DNA of 64,000 bases, taken from NCBI GenBank assembly GCA_963922205.1, contig CAWUHX010000069.1, positions 930,001 to 994,000 of the forward strand, in the 5' to 3' direction. Source of the DNA: Romanomermis culicivorax (lineage: Eukaryota; Nematoda; Enoplea; Mermithida; Mermithidae). The position numbers and the translations under genes were made by a program. Below, piece after piece: positions 13,001 to 28,000 of this stretch. The stretch's first letter is position 1, and each line of letters opens with the position of its first letter. The notes beneath the pieces were generated by a model. The model had not been told where the DNA came from. It saw nothing but the letters and a program-made list of their open reading frames with translations, and ran no database searches.

Positions 13001-16000
13001 AGCCATTAATTTTTCCATGGATCTAATTCAGAAGAGTCGTCGCCGATTGATCTCTAAAGGGTCATGTATACCTGCCTTTTTCGACGGAACGGAACGGATC
13101 TCCGACAGCTTGAAACGTTCAGCCTGAAAATGCACTTTCGATCGGAGAGAATAACTGCAATTTTCTCCAAAATGACCAATGGTAACCTCCAACCGAACCG
13201 AATGGAAGGAAAATTTCCCTTTCATTCGATAACCTTGTGTCGATTGCATTCCGCTCCGTTCCGTTCCGCTGAAAAGGGCAAGTATAAATGACCCTTAAGA
13301 ATACTGTAGCCAATTGTCGGCGACAAAAATCCTAGGATTTTTTCGCTTCTGAATTGGGCTTTCTACAAATTGGCTATTTATTCCCTAGAATCGCCGAATG
13401 TAGCCGATTGTATCCTAGGCATCGGCGACAGTCGCAGATTGTCGGCGACAAGAATCCTAGGATTTTTCGCTTTTAATAGAGCTTAAATCAATTTCATCCC
13501 GAATGAAACAAATGCTTTTACGACGAATGCGTTTTGTCAATGTCCATCATAAAACATTTAAAGTGTTTATTGCTATAATCTTACTTAGAGAGTGGGAATA
13601 AATTCAAAATTTCGCAAAGTGCAACGAATGTATTGAAATTTTGGATCCTAGATCAAAAGCATGATCCGGTCATGTTTACTTTATATGATCAGATTACTAT
13701 AGCGTTGGATTTATCAGGTAGTTGATAGCCAGTTTTTTGAAATTCTTCGAAAAAATGAAACTGGAATGCAAAGTACTGTTTCGCATTTTTATGATTTTCT
13801 GCCAAACGGTCACGCAGGACTGGAGATTTGTGAGCATACCCATCTACAATTTAGCAAGTATAATATAAAATTGTATAGTAAAGCTTGGTGCAAATGACTA
13901 ATTTTTGTCATTTTTGAATTCACAATGATTTTATGAAAAAACAGACTATAATAGGTCCACTGCACAATGCTTGACTTACGATGACACTATTTTTTTGAGT
14001 AAGGCTGAGATGTGAGTGTAAGAATAAGTGAATGTAGATCGGAAGAAAACCCCAAAAAATTCTTCACTCTGTCTTGAAGTACAGGATGGCCCAGAAATAT
14101 CGTCATGCTATCTCATTTTGCTATTAACGATATACAGGGTAAGCAAAAAAAGGCGACCGGTGCTGACTTTCATAACTTTAGAACGGATTTCTGCATTAGA
14201 ATGCCTGTTTGTCTTTGTTATAAAGGCTAAATTTTATGCTCCTAGCATTTAGAGTTTCTTTACAAACAGAAATTTAGTAAAAGTGGTCATTTTTCAAAAA
14301 GTAAAAGTTGTGAAATCAAAGTAAAAGTTGTCCTATTGTGAAAAAAGTTTTGTACAGCTGTTTACCCACAATAATACTTTAAATATCACCCAGATTTTTA
14401 AGTTACACGTAATTTAAAGTCAGCAACTTCTTACTTCAATATGGGAAAAATTTCGCTAAAATCAAGAGCTTCTGTTCTGAAATTGGAAAAAAGCAGAATC
14501 AGTTCTGCCATTGACCAGATCGAAAAAAGGTTAAGGTTATTGGTGAAACAGAAAGTAGGAGACAGGAAAACGACTCTCTTGTAGTTTCCAGCTGTTATGT
14601 GGTTCTTATGATTGGATATATTGTACTTTTCTGTTGTAAAACATGTTGATTTTGTCAATTTTTGTCAATTCTTCAAAATTTATTTGCAAAAGAATCGACG
14701 TTTAGTATTTTTTATTCTAGTCAGTCAATATTCGAGCAATCTGGCTGAAACTTTGCAGTTTTTATGCCAGTAGTTTTGTCTATCGACGGCAGTAAACCGC
14801 ATTAAAAAAGCCTCACCCTCTTGAAAGCTATGAAAATCAGTACCAATCGCCTTTTTTTGGCTCACCCTATATTATGTCTGAATATGAATATTTTCACGCT
14901 TTTGCGAAACAAAAATTTCATAATAAAGTTCATTGTAGTTTCCATAATTATCGCATGCTAAAAAATGCACCATCTCTAAGATGAAGACAAATATTTTAAA
15001 AGATATTATGATCTGTTTTTCTCGGCATGCTACTAAATTAAAACAGTGGAGCAAGAATTATTTTAGACTTTTACAGATTTCTGCTAAACCATTCGTCATG
15101 TAAGACTGAAAATTTGTGAGCTTATGCAATCGACCTTTAACAATTTTTTAATGAAAAATCTTACTGTGAAAGCTTTATGCACGCGGTTTTGACAACACAG
15201 TTGATTTTTGGTCTTTTTTCAGTTTGAAATCATTCAATAAAAAACAAACTATAGATACCTCTGGTTGATCTAGTAATGCTGAAAAAGCACGAATGTCAGG
15301 TTTCGATGTGGGCTGGCCTTTCCGACCAAGGCTCAACAAAACTGTTCGCTGTCGTAACTTGTATACGAAAGTACACCCTCCGTTTAAAAAGCTAAGATCT
15401 GTCGAGAATTATTCCTGATGAATATGGAAGAAAAGTCATTATCATTGTATCACACATCAGAATTCATTGGGATCATTAAAGCATACGCTGCATATGTCGT
15501 GTTCATAGACGATAGCCATTTTCTTTTTGGCTGAACCGCAATTAATATTAGTCTGTATTTCATATTATTGAACTAGATCTCAAAAAATAGAAATGCAAAC
15601 TTTTGTTAAATATTTTCCACGCAATAAATTTCAGGAAGAATTGATCAGTTTATTGAGGAAACTTATCCAGCTAGGACCATTGCCGGCTCAAACAGCATAT
15701 ACTTTATTGAACTACATGGTAAATTTGAGAGAGTTTTCCAATTTGGGTCAATGTGCCATGAAAACTTATTTTAGATCGGTTTCGTTATGTATTATGTGAG
15801 AGCACCCGGAGAAGGGAGTAACGAAGCAATCGGAATGGCTCTGAGCCTGATATGGCTGGTAAAACCAATTTTAACCCACATTTTAAATTGCAAGTTTTTT
15901 TGTCACATGTGTTGCAGATCATACCGTCAGTGCAAGGCCTTTATTTCAAAGATGTGAAGCAAACTCTGAAGAAGGAGCAATGCGATGTAAGAACGAAATG

Positions 16001-19000
16001 CATTTGCAGGTTTTCTTACATAAACAAATCTGCTCATTTGAGATAAATGCTTGAAAGATGATTTTCTGTTTTATGAACTCCAGGATGATGATAGCTTGTG
16101 GGCACGGTTTTGAATAACATAGATATGAAATTGAAAAAGAACATTCTGAGATATGAACGCTCATGAGACTGAAAATTTTAAGCTTCACTTCTCCGAATCA
16201 CTTGACTGATCTATTTCTCACCAGGCGGCATTAATGATAACCGCAAACGTACCAATGGCCAAGAAAATGATCATCCAAGGATTCGATCCCGGAAGTATAC
16301 CTTCGCAATTCAACATTTTAGAAGTGATGGATTTTCATTTACGTAGATGACTCCAGGATCGAAAAATATAATTTCATTTAGGAGACACAATTCAGCCAAG
16401 TTTTCTCAGATTGTATGGAATATTTTTCCGTGCCGCCCGATCAAGCTTCAAAATATTTTCTCGTCGACGCAAAAACGGGTGAGAAATTTTTTCTGTAATG
16501 AACAATTTTCAGTTGAGCAACTCGTCAAAGTAGGCGATACTATTCAGGAGTTGTAGAAAATTTGCAATTTCCAGAGTTTCGAAAACGATCAATTTGGAAA
16601 TTTTTTGAAAAATTTTCATTTTCCATTTTCTTATATTATTATTATTGCCCATCAGGTTACTTACATAACCCTAATTCTTACGTCCGCGATTATTATTTTT
16701 TCCGCCGTTCCTTCTATCCTCAATTGAATTTCGTGCAAATGGATCAAGATGAGGGTGAAGCCAAAATGAAGCAAATGGTAAAGTAATTCACATTGAGAAA
16801 ATTAGTTCAAAACTTCAAATGCTGTTTTAGGCTTTTGCCATGAAATTTTGCGAATTAGGCCGTGTTCTTTTGAGTTATAGCGTTTTAAAATCGGCGTCCG
16901 AGAACATAGTAAGTTTCCAAGTTCAGAATTCTTTTCATATACGCCATCTGATTTTTAAGAAAAATTATAATTTGATCTGCAGGTCTGTTTAATGTACATA
17001 TGTTGTTGTATAGAGATAATCCTTACGTTGAATTTCCGTCTTCTCATTCAGAAAATAAACAACACATAAGAGTGAAAATTGTAATAATTGATGCTGATTT
17101 TTGAAACCAGCCTTCATGGATGTGTTTGAACATCTGAAATTCAAGTCAAATCCGAATTTGGATAATGATTGAATTATTGAACTTTGAGTTTTAGAGTTCT
17201 TCATAGAGTTCTGAAGACCTGGAGGATCCTTGTATGTGTCTCACCCTGCGTCAAACCTCGCTAACGAACTTCACAAAAGAAATTTCTATTACGATATCAT
17301 TTCTGTTAGATTCATTCTGGGATGCTTAAAAAGTAATAATGTTATTAAAGCGCAATTCAGAAGTGCGATCGCCGATTGTCGCTGACTGTCGCCGATTTTC
17401 GGCGACAAAAATCCTAGGATTTTTTCACTTCTGAATTAGACTTTCTGCAAATTGCCTATTCATTCCTTAGAATCTCCGACCGTGTCCGATTAAATCCTAG
17501 GAATCGGCGACAGTCGCAGATTGTCGCCGACTGTCGCCGATGGTCGGCGACAAAAATACTTGGATTTTCCACTTCTGAATAGGGCTTAACTTTGTCTCGA
17601 CTGCAAAACACTGTGTGACGTGTCGCACATTTCGTCAATGAAACTTGTCTTTGCAGATTCCGCAAAGAATCTACTTTTTGCATGAAGAATTAACTCGGCT
17701 CCCGGCTTTCCCTCGAAAGGCGCTGGAATCTTGTTTTGGCATGTACCACAAAACTTGGGGCAAAGAATTGTACGGTTTGGACATGATGCACAAGCTCGGA
17801 TGGGCCCAAGTGAAACATCCATAATGACTTTATAAGACAGTTTACAGACTATTTGCCTTTTCAGTTGATGACTTCGATGCTGAGGAATATGGAGAATCCC
17901 TACCTGTTTGGAGATTTACACTTATTCATGAACGTCATCAACGGGGTGTTCATTTTGCACGGCGAAGATTCGTCGATTTTGCGGCACTGTTTGGCCACAT
18001 ATATTGAGCTTAGTATCCACTTCAAGGCGATATTTTCTACTAACGGGTACGATAATGTAGTTTAGAAAGTCGAAAACTCGATATCTAGAATTCAGATCGA
18101 GCCTCAGAAATCATTATCCTGATCTACAAGCCTGTCCAAATCTACCTAGGACGCTAGAGAAGATTTTGATGATTTTCTAAAATTTTATTGGGACAGGACC
18201 GTCGAAAAGACTGTGGACAGGCATTACTTCAACATGCAATGTGGCCAATGTTTAGAGTGATTTTGGGAGCACTTTCAGTATTAACATATCAACTGTTCAT
18301 TTGATCTTGTATCCAATTTTTATTCAAACTTTACTCTAGTGACATGCAATCATGCATGAATGAAGGACTGTAGTATATTTTTTCAGAGTGTCTCGCGGAT
18401 AAAAATAATGCTTATAAAAAATAATTGAAACGCTTGATGTTCCATCTTCATTTGAAATCAGATTTTTATTCCACCCGGATTCACAACACATTCAAAAAGG
18501 GAAACTTTCACATCCAATGAACTTCATCATTAACATTTGAGTGGACATCGGTGTGAATGGGAATTTTTTTGACCAGTTCCCTGAAATTTAGATTTTTAAT
18601 GGATCCGAGTTTTTGATCAGGATTCCGATACTATTGAATATTTTTTTAAACAAGCCCAGTCTTTTGTGGACATAAGGAACAAATTTATTTTCAGATTCTT
18701 CTCGATCATGCCGTTCTTACTGAAAAGCTATTCACAACATCAAGTCAACTTCATGCTCTGCGAGGCGATCGAGTACACGTGCAAGCAATTTTATATCTTA
18801 CACAGGAAACCATTTTTACTTCAGGTATGCTTTCTCGGAAAAATATGCTAATGTACTGTCGCAATTTTTGTAGTGGTCCGAGATGAGAAAAGTCATTTGA
18901 TACATTGTGATTGAAAAGTCGAAAACCATCAAACATATTTTGATTTGTTATTGCTTCAATCTACCGCTCCAAATTTTGTATATGTTCTATCATTGATTTT

Positions 19001-22000
19001 CATTTAGGCACATTTTGTCTGTACAAATGATGTATGAGTGTAATGAATTTGATTCCATCAAAATAAAATGAATCCATCAAAATGATCTATTTTTCAGTCT
19101 TCTGTAGCCTTCATCATGAGGGATTTGTCTTCACATTCACATAAATAAGCCTGAATTTTATGTGCCTCATTTATTTTACCACTAAGTCCATCAAATCTTC
19201 AAATTATTTTTCAAGATGTTCGGTTCGATCGCCAACATATTGGATCTGAACGACGATGAACTAGATTTCGATGCTCGGACAGTACACAAAATAATTTCGT
19301 ATCGAACTCATCTGTGAAACATTGTATTTTTAAATTGCAGATCAAAGGAACGCATTTATTCAGACTATTGACTGCCATGGAGAATTTAGATCAACAGAAA
19401 GACACGTTGGAAATTTTGAGCCTAGTTAAAGCTGATAAACCATTGAAATCTTTGGACATGTGTTACAAAGACGATCCGGATACGTTTTGTATTTTGACCG
19501 ACGCCATCGCCAGTTGCGTGACGATTTGCGCCTACGCCCCCGATTCGAAACGGTGCTGCCAAATGCTAGTAAGTTCCTACAGAAATTAACAATTCGGAAT
19601 AGATCGTTTCTCATAATCACAATCTATTTAGAAATTCATTCAGTGTTTTAGTAAAATATCTGATCGTTTTGCAAAATGCCAGCGCACAAGCAGTCGTGCA
19701 AGCTTATTGAATAATGGGCATCTAGTTCATCCGCATTGATGTGCATGATTATTTGTCATGCTAGAATTCTGAATCATATTTATAGAGCCTTCAAACTGAA
19801 TACATATATGACAAGATGGAAACTCATCCAGACACCATTTTTTGAGCACTATAGTTTGAAAAGTATAATTTTTTATGCTGCCAAGTTAAATACTTTGCCT
19901 TGAATGCACAGAAAACATCAAGTATAGGGGTTTAAATATCAAATCAATTTATATATCATCAGAAATATCAATAAAGATAGTATAAGAAATGTAATTCACT
20001 CATTTCTGTAATATTCATGTAGATAGATAAATTAGTCATAAATGAACATCGCACACAGGGTGTCTCAAATGTATACCATTAAAGTAATGTCTGTTGTATG
20101 TGGTCTTGCTAAAAGTTCCAGATGAAACTTATTACGGATAAAGACCCCAGTAAAGGCTATGTATAAGGAATGCTTCAGGCTCGGCTCACCACAACTTGAT
20201 GTACAGCTCAAGGAAATATGCAAATTTTGTTGAGCAAAAGTATAAAAAACTGCACTTTGATGGCGCTCAAAACATAAACCATACGGGTCTAAATGTTAGT
20301 TAATACATCAGATGAAAGAGCAATCACAATGCTGCTAGAAGCCAAATTTTAGGACAGTTGTTTGATGTTTCCCGAGCACAGAGTAATGCTAAAAAATATA
20401 TTTTTTTGACAAAATATGATAAACTGTTGCAACTTTGTCATACTGTAACTCAATGAATTTTCGTTTTCAGCTCAAATGCATATCACATATGTTATGAGCA
20501 CATAAAATCACTCTGTATAGGAAGTTACGATATGAAGCCCACACTGTGAGCTAAAAGAATATGCTTGGCACAGTCTTCATTTCTCGGATTCTGAAACTTA
20601 TTCTTTAAACCACATTTTTCGAAATATTATTAACAACTTTGTAAAAAAATCGATTGGCCAGGTAGTACAAAGGTCCTAAAGGACCATTTCGTTGAAAAAA
20701 TGTAATGAGTGATCGATCCGCAAACATATATCATAAACGTTATTAAAATCGTCAGAAATTTAACAGAAATTTTGAGCATTAGCATTTTCTCACCGAAACA
20801 AATTTACTGCCAAATTTTTATCAGCAATCGATGAATATCAATGGGATGCACACGTATGTTCATGCCATTTGCAGGAGATTTTTTAAGCCATATAAGCCAC
20901 TAAATTTCTACAATTATAAGTTGAAAAACTGTAAACTACGAAGTGTGTGGCCATAAGATTTCATAGTCATGAAGAAGATCAAGCGAAAAATTCGTCCCGC
21001 GAGCACCAAAATTTTTTTTTGTTACGAACTGAGTTTTTTTTACTAGCCGTAACGGGCCTGTTGCGACGAGCCTCTCAAAAACCCAGCAGCAATGAATCTG
21101 GTGGCGGTTACAGGCTTGTTGCTGCAACGACCACCAAATCTTCAAATAGGTTCAGAAACTAAGGTTGAAGTATCCAATTCACCGTACTTTGACTTCAAGC
21201 TTATTAGATTCTTGGGTAAACGATAGTCAGGAACACAAGTAGTCGAACAACGTGATGCAATAATTAATTGTATTAAAACATCACCAAAATGTTTGCCAAA
21301 AATGTTTAAAAGTCGGTTTCAGAAAGATTGTGTCCCGTTTCCTCGACTAATGCTATAAAAAATATAAAAAAAGTCCTGTTACCTTGACCATCTGGTTACC
21401 TCGACTAATGTTATAAAAAATGAAAAAACCCCGTTACGTCGACCATCCCGATATCTCGACTAATGTTATAGAAAAAATGAAAAAATCGGTTTACCTCGAC
21501 TTTCTCGTTACCCGAGTGTCCCGTTACCTCGTCTAATGTTTTAAAAAAATGAAAAAATCCGGTTACCTCGACCGTCCCGTTTACTCGAATGTCCCGTTAC
21601 CTCAACTAATGTTGTATTTAAATACACTAAAAATCTTATTACTGCGATTATCCCATTACCTCAACTATGTCGTGACGCCACAAAAAATTGAAAAGTGAAA
21701 TTTAAAAAATGTATCATTTTCCCACAGGCTACCCTCAAATAATTACACCAGCAATATATTGCAGAAAATTACATCTATAGTCTGTTTTTCATAAAATGCT
21801 TCCAAATGCAAAAATGACACAAATCAGTACTGTCGTCAAAAGGGTTTACGTAAAGCTCTTAACGTAAAATTTATCCCTCGAAAAATTGTTAAATATGAGG
21901 TCAGTATGCTTACGAATTTCCAGTCCTATACAACATATCGTTTATCAGAAAATCGCGAAAATCTGTAATACTACTTGCTTTCCACTTTCGTTATTTGGAA

Positions 22001-25000
22001 GCATTTCAAGAAAAACAGACTATAACTATTCGTACCTCTTGTGAACTTGCCAAAAAGTTTTACTTGAATTTTTGCCCAAATGGAAGATTATGGCCAAGCA
22101 ACGTTTATCCATACAAAATACAGAAGAACTGATTTATTAAAATGCGAAAGTAGGTTCCAGCCAAATCATTTCTACCTTTTCCAGAAAAATAAATCTGTTA
22201 GATAGGTTGGTGGATCAAATACAAACTTCTACCAGTGTAGAAATTGTGATAAACTCGAGGTTGAAAAAGGAAGAACAAAAGTGAAAAATAATCGAATAAT
22301 TAGAAATCCTAAAGTTGATCGCAACCACCTTTGTGCCTCAATAGATGTTGCGAGTATTGAAACAACATTGATGATGAAAGTTGCTGAAAATCCAATTAGA
22401 GATCATCGAGATTCATAACATGCGTAGCACCGTCGCGGCAACGGGATACAGCAAAAAATATTTCATTTTTCATAAAAATTCACTGGTCGATGTAACCATA
22501 GTTTTTTACACATTAGTCGAGGTACCGGGCCACTCACGGTAACGGGACGGTCGAGGTAACGGGACAGTCGGGATATAGCGTTCATAAAATTACCTTCGCT
22601 TTGGCAAATCGTGTCAAGAGCCGTCGTAATTTTTCCCATACTCCAATCTTGTGTCATTCAATAGAGAACTATAGCCTATTTTTATTAAAATGCTTTTGAA
22701 TAATGGAAGTGAAAAGCAAGCAGTATTTCACATTTTCACGATTTGCCGATAAACAGTAGATCATATAGGACTGGAAAATTGTGAGCGTACTGAACTAACC
22801 GTTGACAACTTTTCGAGTTGGAAAATCTTACTGTACTCTATGTGAGCGATTTTAACGACATTACTGATTTGTGTCAGTTTTCAATTTGGAAGCATTTTAG
22901 AAAAAACAGACTATACTTCCTGATTATAATATGAAAAAATTTTCAAGTTTTAAGCTTTTGGTTTATCCGTGAAATTTTTTCCAAATTTTCAGGTCATTAT
23001 GCAAGCAGTGATACCGCATTATATGAAAAAAGTTCAAGACGAAACAAAGAAATGTCCCTCTTCTTCGTCCATGCCCGCACTGAAACACGAATTGCACACT
23101 TTGACCACTTTGATGGTTCAAGTCAAGACGCTGATCAGTTGCTGCGATGTGCTTTCCAGGTAAAATAGTTTGGCTCAACCATGGAAAGTAACATACTTTG
23201 ACATTAGCACTTACTGTAGCCATTCACTTTGCTTCTTTATTTTCATTATGGTTCTTCCTGAAAGAGCAAAAACAATTCTCGACACTTTTCTTTTATCAGG
23301 CACTTCAGCGGACCGCAAAGAGCCATGGACTTGGCCGGCGGCGTAAGTCGCATGAAATCGACCGTCTGTGAATCGCCTCAAGTTTTCGAACGTGAAGAAA
23401 CCATTATCGTCAGGTTGGTTGAGGATGGCAATTTACTGTGAAAAATTTGCGTACCATTATTGGTTTTAATAATATAGAACCGATACATCCAAACCGCCCA
23501 AAAGTCCAGCTCCGATTACTGAAGCTACCGAAGGCATGGACATGCAAAGGGACGTTTTTAGACGGCCTAGAGATGCCCTTTTATCTTTATCGGCTGTGTT
23601 TTTCAAGTCGGCAATCGCCAGGATCAAGGAATTGAGCAAATCGGTGACAGAACACACCAAAACTCAAGATATGATCGATCAAAAGTCATATATTGTAAGT
23701 ATTCATCAGAATCATTAGATTTTTCGAATCAAAGAACAGCGTCGGATAACAAATGTCGTAAATTTTAGGACAAATAAACTTTTATCTGTGAGAAACGATA
23801 ACATTTTTTCGCAATGTGCAAGTTGACCCTTCCAGAAGAATCTACAGAATCCAGAATTTTCAAAATAGCTTATGTAAAACTTCACCTGTGGAGTTTTTAA
23901 ATGAGTGTCTAAAATGTGCAACGTTCATATTTAATTTTCTCACTTAAATCAAATTACCAAACAGTGTATGTGCAATCAAAGCTTCTCAACTGTTGAACCA
24001 ACCTGCAGAAGCAAATCATTTTTTATTTCCAGAAATTGTCGGAAATCGCGCACGCCCTATTGAAATTGGCGCCCTATGATCCCAATACTTTGAGCTGTGA
24101 AGGTCTGCAGAGGTAAAAACAAAATTGAAAGTGACTGTTAAGGGGGGAATCAAATCTGTGTCTAACTCTTAAAGTTCAGATGGTTTTCCAAATAAGAGAC
24201 TTATCAAAAAATGACCAAGCACCTGAATGACATATCCATAAGTGCACATGTAGCTTCTAAAGATGTGAATACCAGGCGTTGGTGATAAGCAATCCTGCTA
24301 AAGCTCCTGTGAAATATGTTCCCTTCTACAATATAACCGTCCCACAAATAACTCAAAATTAGTAAAATCGGAGAAAATTATAACTTTTATGTATATTCCG
24401 TTTTCAGATATTTTTTGGACATTTTGCCCTTAACCGATTGGTCCGTCGAACACAATCGAACAACTTTGAATTTTTTACTCCGCAGAGTTGAAAAAACATT
24501 TGCCAAAGCTGTGAAGAAAAGCGGTATCAGAGTGAGCACTCTTTTACAAAATTTATTTAATCTATCGAATCAAAATCTTCCAACAATTCTCAACATAAAA
24601 GTCAACATAAAAGTATGATAGACAAATGTTTCAAACCTCAGGTATCAAGCCCAATCAAACTTTTTCGAGTATTTTAGAAACAAGAAATGGGTTTCACTAA
24701 AACATATGACAAACAGACTATCATGTACACTTCTTTCTTCATTTTTTTCTCCGACATTAGTCGCTAAAAAAGTTGCATATTCCATATCTCCATGAAAGGA
24801 TGATCACTGATTTTGTAAACTTTTAATTTTCTAGCGCCATGTTAATTGGGAAGCATTGAGCAATTGGCTGAAAGGACTCCATTCGACACTGAACAGTTTC
24901 CCATATTTGGCTCATTTGCATTTTCTCAAGGTAATTTTAGTGCATTTAACATAAGAAAAGATTTTTCTATTCGTCCTTTAGGCATAAAAATGCATTTATC

Positions 25001-28000
25001 AATCTAATGTCTGTTTTTCTTGAAATCTTTGTAAATAATATAGCAAATGGAGCAAGTGTTATTTCATATTTTTACGATATCCTGCCAAACCGTGTGTCAC
25101 ATAAGTACTAAAAATCTGTGAACCTACTCAAATAACCATTACCAATTTTCCAAGCAAAACTTTTTCTTATTCATTGCTCCAGAATTAAAAAGCTACAATT
25201 TTGTTTACTTTGAAAATTTGGAAATCTTTACTACAAAATGTTTTAACGTACAAATTTTTGAGGGTTATTCAAATTAAATCACAAATTTTCAGGTCTATGT
25301 AACGAATGGTTTAGCGCAAAAGTCAAAAAATGGAATACATCTTGCTTTCCGATTTAATTTTTCAAAGCATTTTGAGAAAAAATAAGTATAATACAGTTGA
25401 CTGATGATTCAACTCCTATAGCTTTAGTTAACTATAAAAAGATTTTTTACTGCAATGAAGGTTTCCGTTCAAACGTGTTTGAAAATTTTGATCGGCGATC
25501 CTATTCTTCTGGGCGGCGGCGACGAAAGTTCGACGTCGGTGGCGCACAGCGCCCCTGCCACGGTGCTCAATTCGTTCGCGGCGCCAAATAATTTTTCGAC
25601 GGCGACGATCAAGATCACGTGTTTGTTGATGCAAGCGTTAGGGGTATGAAATTTAGAATTTCCTTAAATTCCCGTATTAAGCACTTTTTCCTAGACTTAA
25701 TTCGTGATGGTTACTTGAAATTTGCTTTTCAATTTTTTGATAGAATCTGCCGGAAAAGCTACAATAGAAAAGTTAATTCTTAGACTAGAAAAAATTGTCA
25801 GTTTTTTGACGATGGGAAGACAGGAAAAGCCGATTTATTCAGCAACGAATATCATTTTTTCAATCAAACAATAAGACAAGAGTAAAGATATCATAGATGA
25901 GCTAAGTGGCAATAGTTTCTACAGTTACTTGACACAATTTGTGAATTCAAAAATTCTAGTCATTGAACTTTGAATTGTCATATTGGCATCAGTTAGTGTG
26001 AATCTATTCAACTAAGCACTAGCAATTTTTCAGATAAAAACTGTTTCCTATTCATTACTTAAAAAACTAAAATAATGTTTAGTGCTTTGGAATTCGTTAC
26101 TGTAAAATCTTGTAATATAAAATTATTCGAGGGTTATTCGAGCTAGCTCAAAAATTTCTAGCTCATGTAACAAATAGTTTAGCCGAGAGTTGCAGAAAAA
26201 ATTAAAAAGTTCCTGTCCTGCGGTTTAATTTTTTAAATTATTTTGAGAAAAAGCTACTACAATGCAGTTGACTATAAAGTTCTAGTCTGAACATCAATCC
26301 GAATTACGTAAGCTCTGATGGGTTTGCTCTCCAATTCGCAAGTTATTGAATTTTTACAAAAAATATATCACCCGAAGAGAGGCCATTTTTGGCTATTTTT
26401 TCAAACTATAGTCTGTTTTTTATAAAAGGACGGAAAACAATGCTTATACCGTATAACTTTACATCAACAATTTTTTTATTGATCATCTGAGTTGGGTAAC
26501 AAATTCAGAGTTCCGTATGACGTATAGTTCTGCAGAAAAGCGCTAAAGCACGAAATCGAAGTTACTTTTTACTTTCAATTGAAAAGCATTTCAAGAAAAA
26601 CAGATTATATTTTCCACATTCACTAACTGACGGGAAATATCTGCGATGTTTCACTAGAAAATCATGTGATCAGCGTATTTTACATAATTTTCCCGTCCAC
26701 AAAAGGTTTACTTAAAGCCTCGCATTCACTTCATTTAAATATGAATTCTTGCTTTTCAGGAGCACTCCTTTTCCTTAGAATATATCTGCAGCGTCGAGAC
26801 TTTGGGCTCCTTCAACGAACGGATTGAAGCAGTATTATGCCACATCTTGATGCCCGTTTTTCTGAAAGCTGGTTCGTCCAAGAAAGGTCTGTAATGAACG
26901 TCTTTCTTAACGAGCATAAGTTTAAGGAGTAATTTTTCAGATAGTCCGCACTTGAGCAAACGTGATTTGAATTTTTGCTTGAACCTGATGTTGAGCGCTA
27001 TAAATCCTTCGTTACAGAAGTCAACTTTAATACCGACGAACTCATTGACGGCCGCCATCGCTGCTCCAAGAGGTGAAGTTTATCTGAAGATGCTTATTTC
27101 CTGATATTTGCTTAGAGTCTGAGAATCGTTTGACTTTTCTGAAAGTTTTGACAATTACTGAGTGATCCTCAAATCTTCAGACAAGGAATGTGTTTGATGA
27201 GTTAGGCTATGATGGAACTATCATTAAATTAACTAACGAGCTTGTACATGCGCAGGTCAGACCAATTATTAAAAATTAGTGCCCGTATTTTATCTAAAAA
27301 GTAGCACCTGTTATGTCTCTCTCAACAATTAAAAAAAATTAAGTCTGACATAAATAATTCGGCACTATAGCTCATTTATTTTGAAATGACAGATGCAACG
27401 AGAACCAAAGAGTAGTCTCGATTTAAAGCGTAATTTTCAGGTGCGTATAAAACTTTATATTGTAGGAAACGCTAAGTTTCCTCTTGAGAACAGGACGGCG
27501 CCAAAATCAAATACATCATGTTTATATACTGTTAATAGTGTTACTCACGAAATTTTTCTCGAGAAATTACTCAAGAAATTTTTCTTCTACGCTGTTTGCC
27601 GCTAATGGATGGGAGAATGTTTTTCATTGATTACAGTAATAAGCTTTTTAGTTTTTTCCGTGTTCAACTGACATTCATGAGATCCTTGCACCTGCCATTT
27701 CTGAACAAGTAGACCATAGTTTATTTCGTATTGTTCGGTGCTACTACACCTGTTTTTCGAGTTCCTAAAAGCTGTAATGGTTTAAATATTCGTACTTTGC
27801 AAACACAACACCTTCCTAATTAGTGAAAAATAGTTATCTTAATATTTAGAATGCACTCAAGGAATCCATGATACCAATTTCCATGGATGTTCTATAATAA
27901 CTGTTTAGCTGCAGAAATCAACTACGGTAAATTGTTAATCAGTGTTGTTTTCTTATTATGACGTGCAATTTGAAGTATCAGCGAAAAAACAAAAAAAAGG

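Noticed and set aside
24709-24720. Full family-A MITE in the intron after exon 27
   Set aside because: Only the right-end motif is visible.
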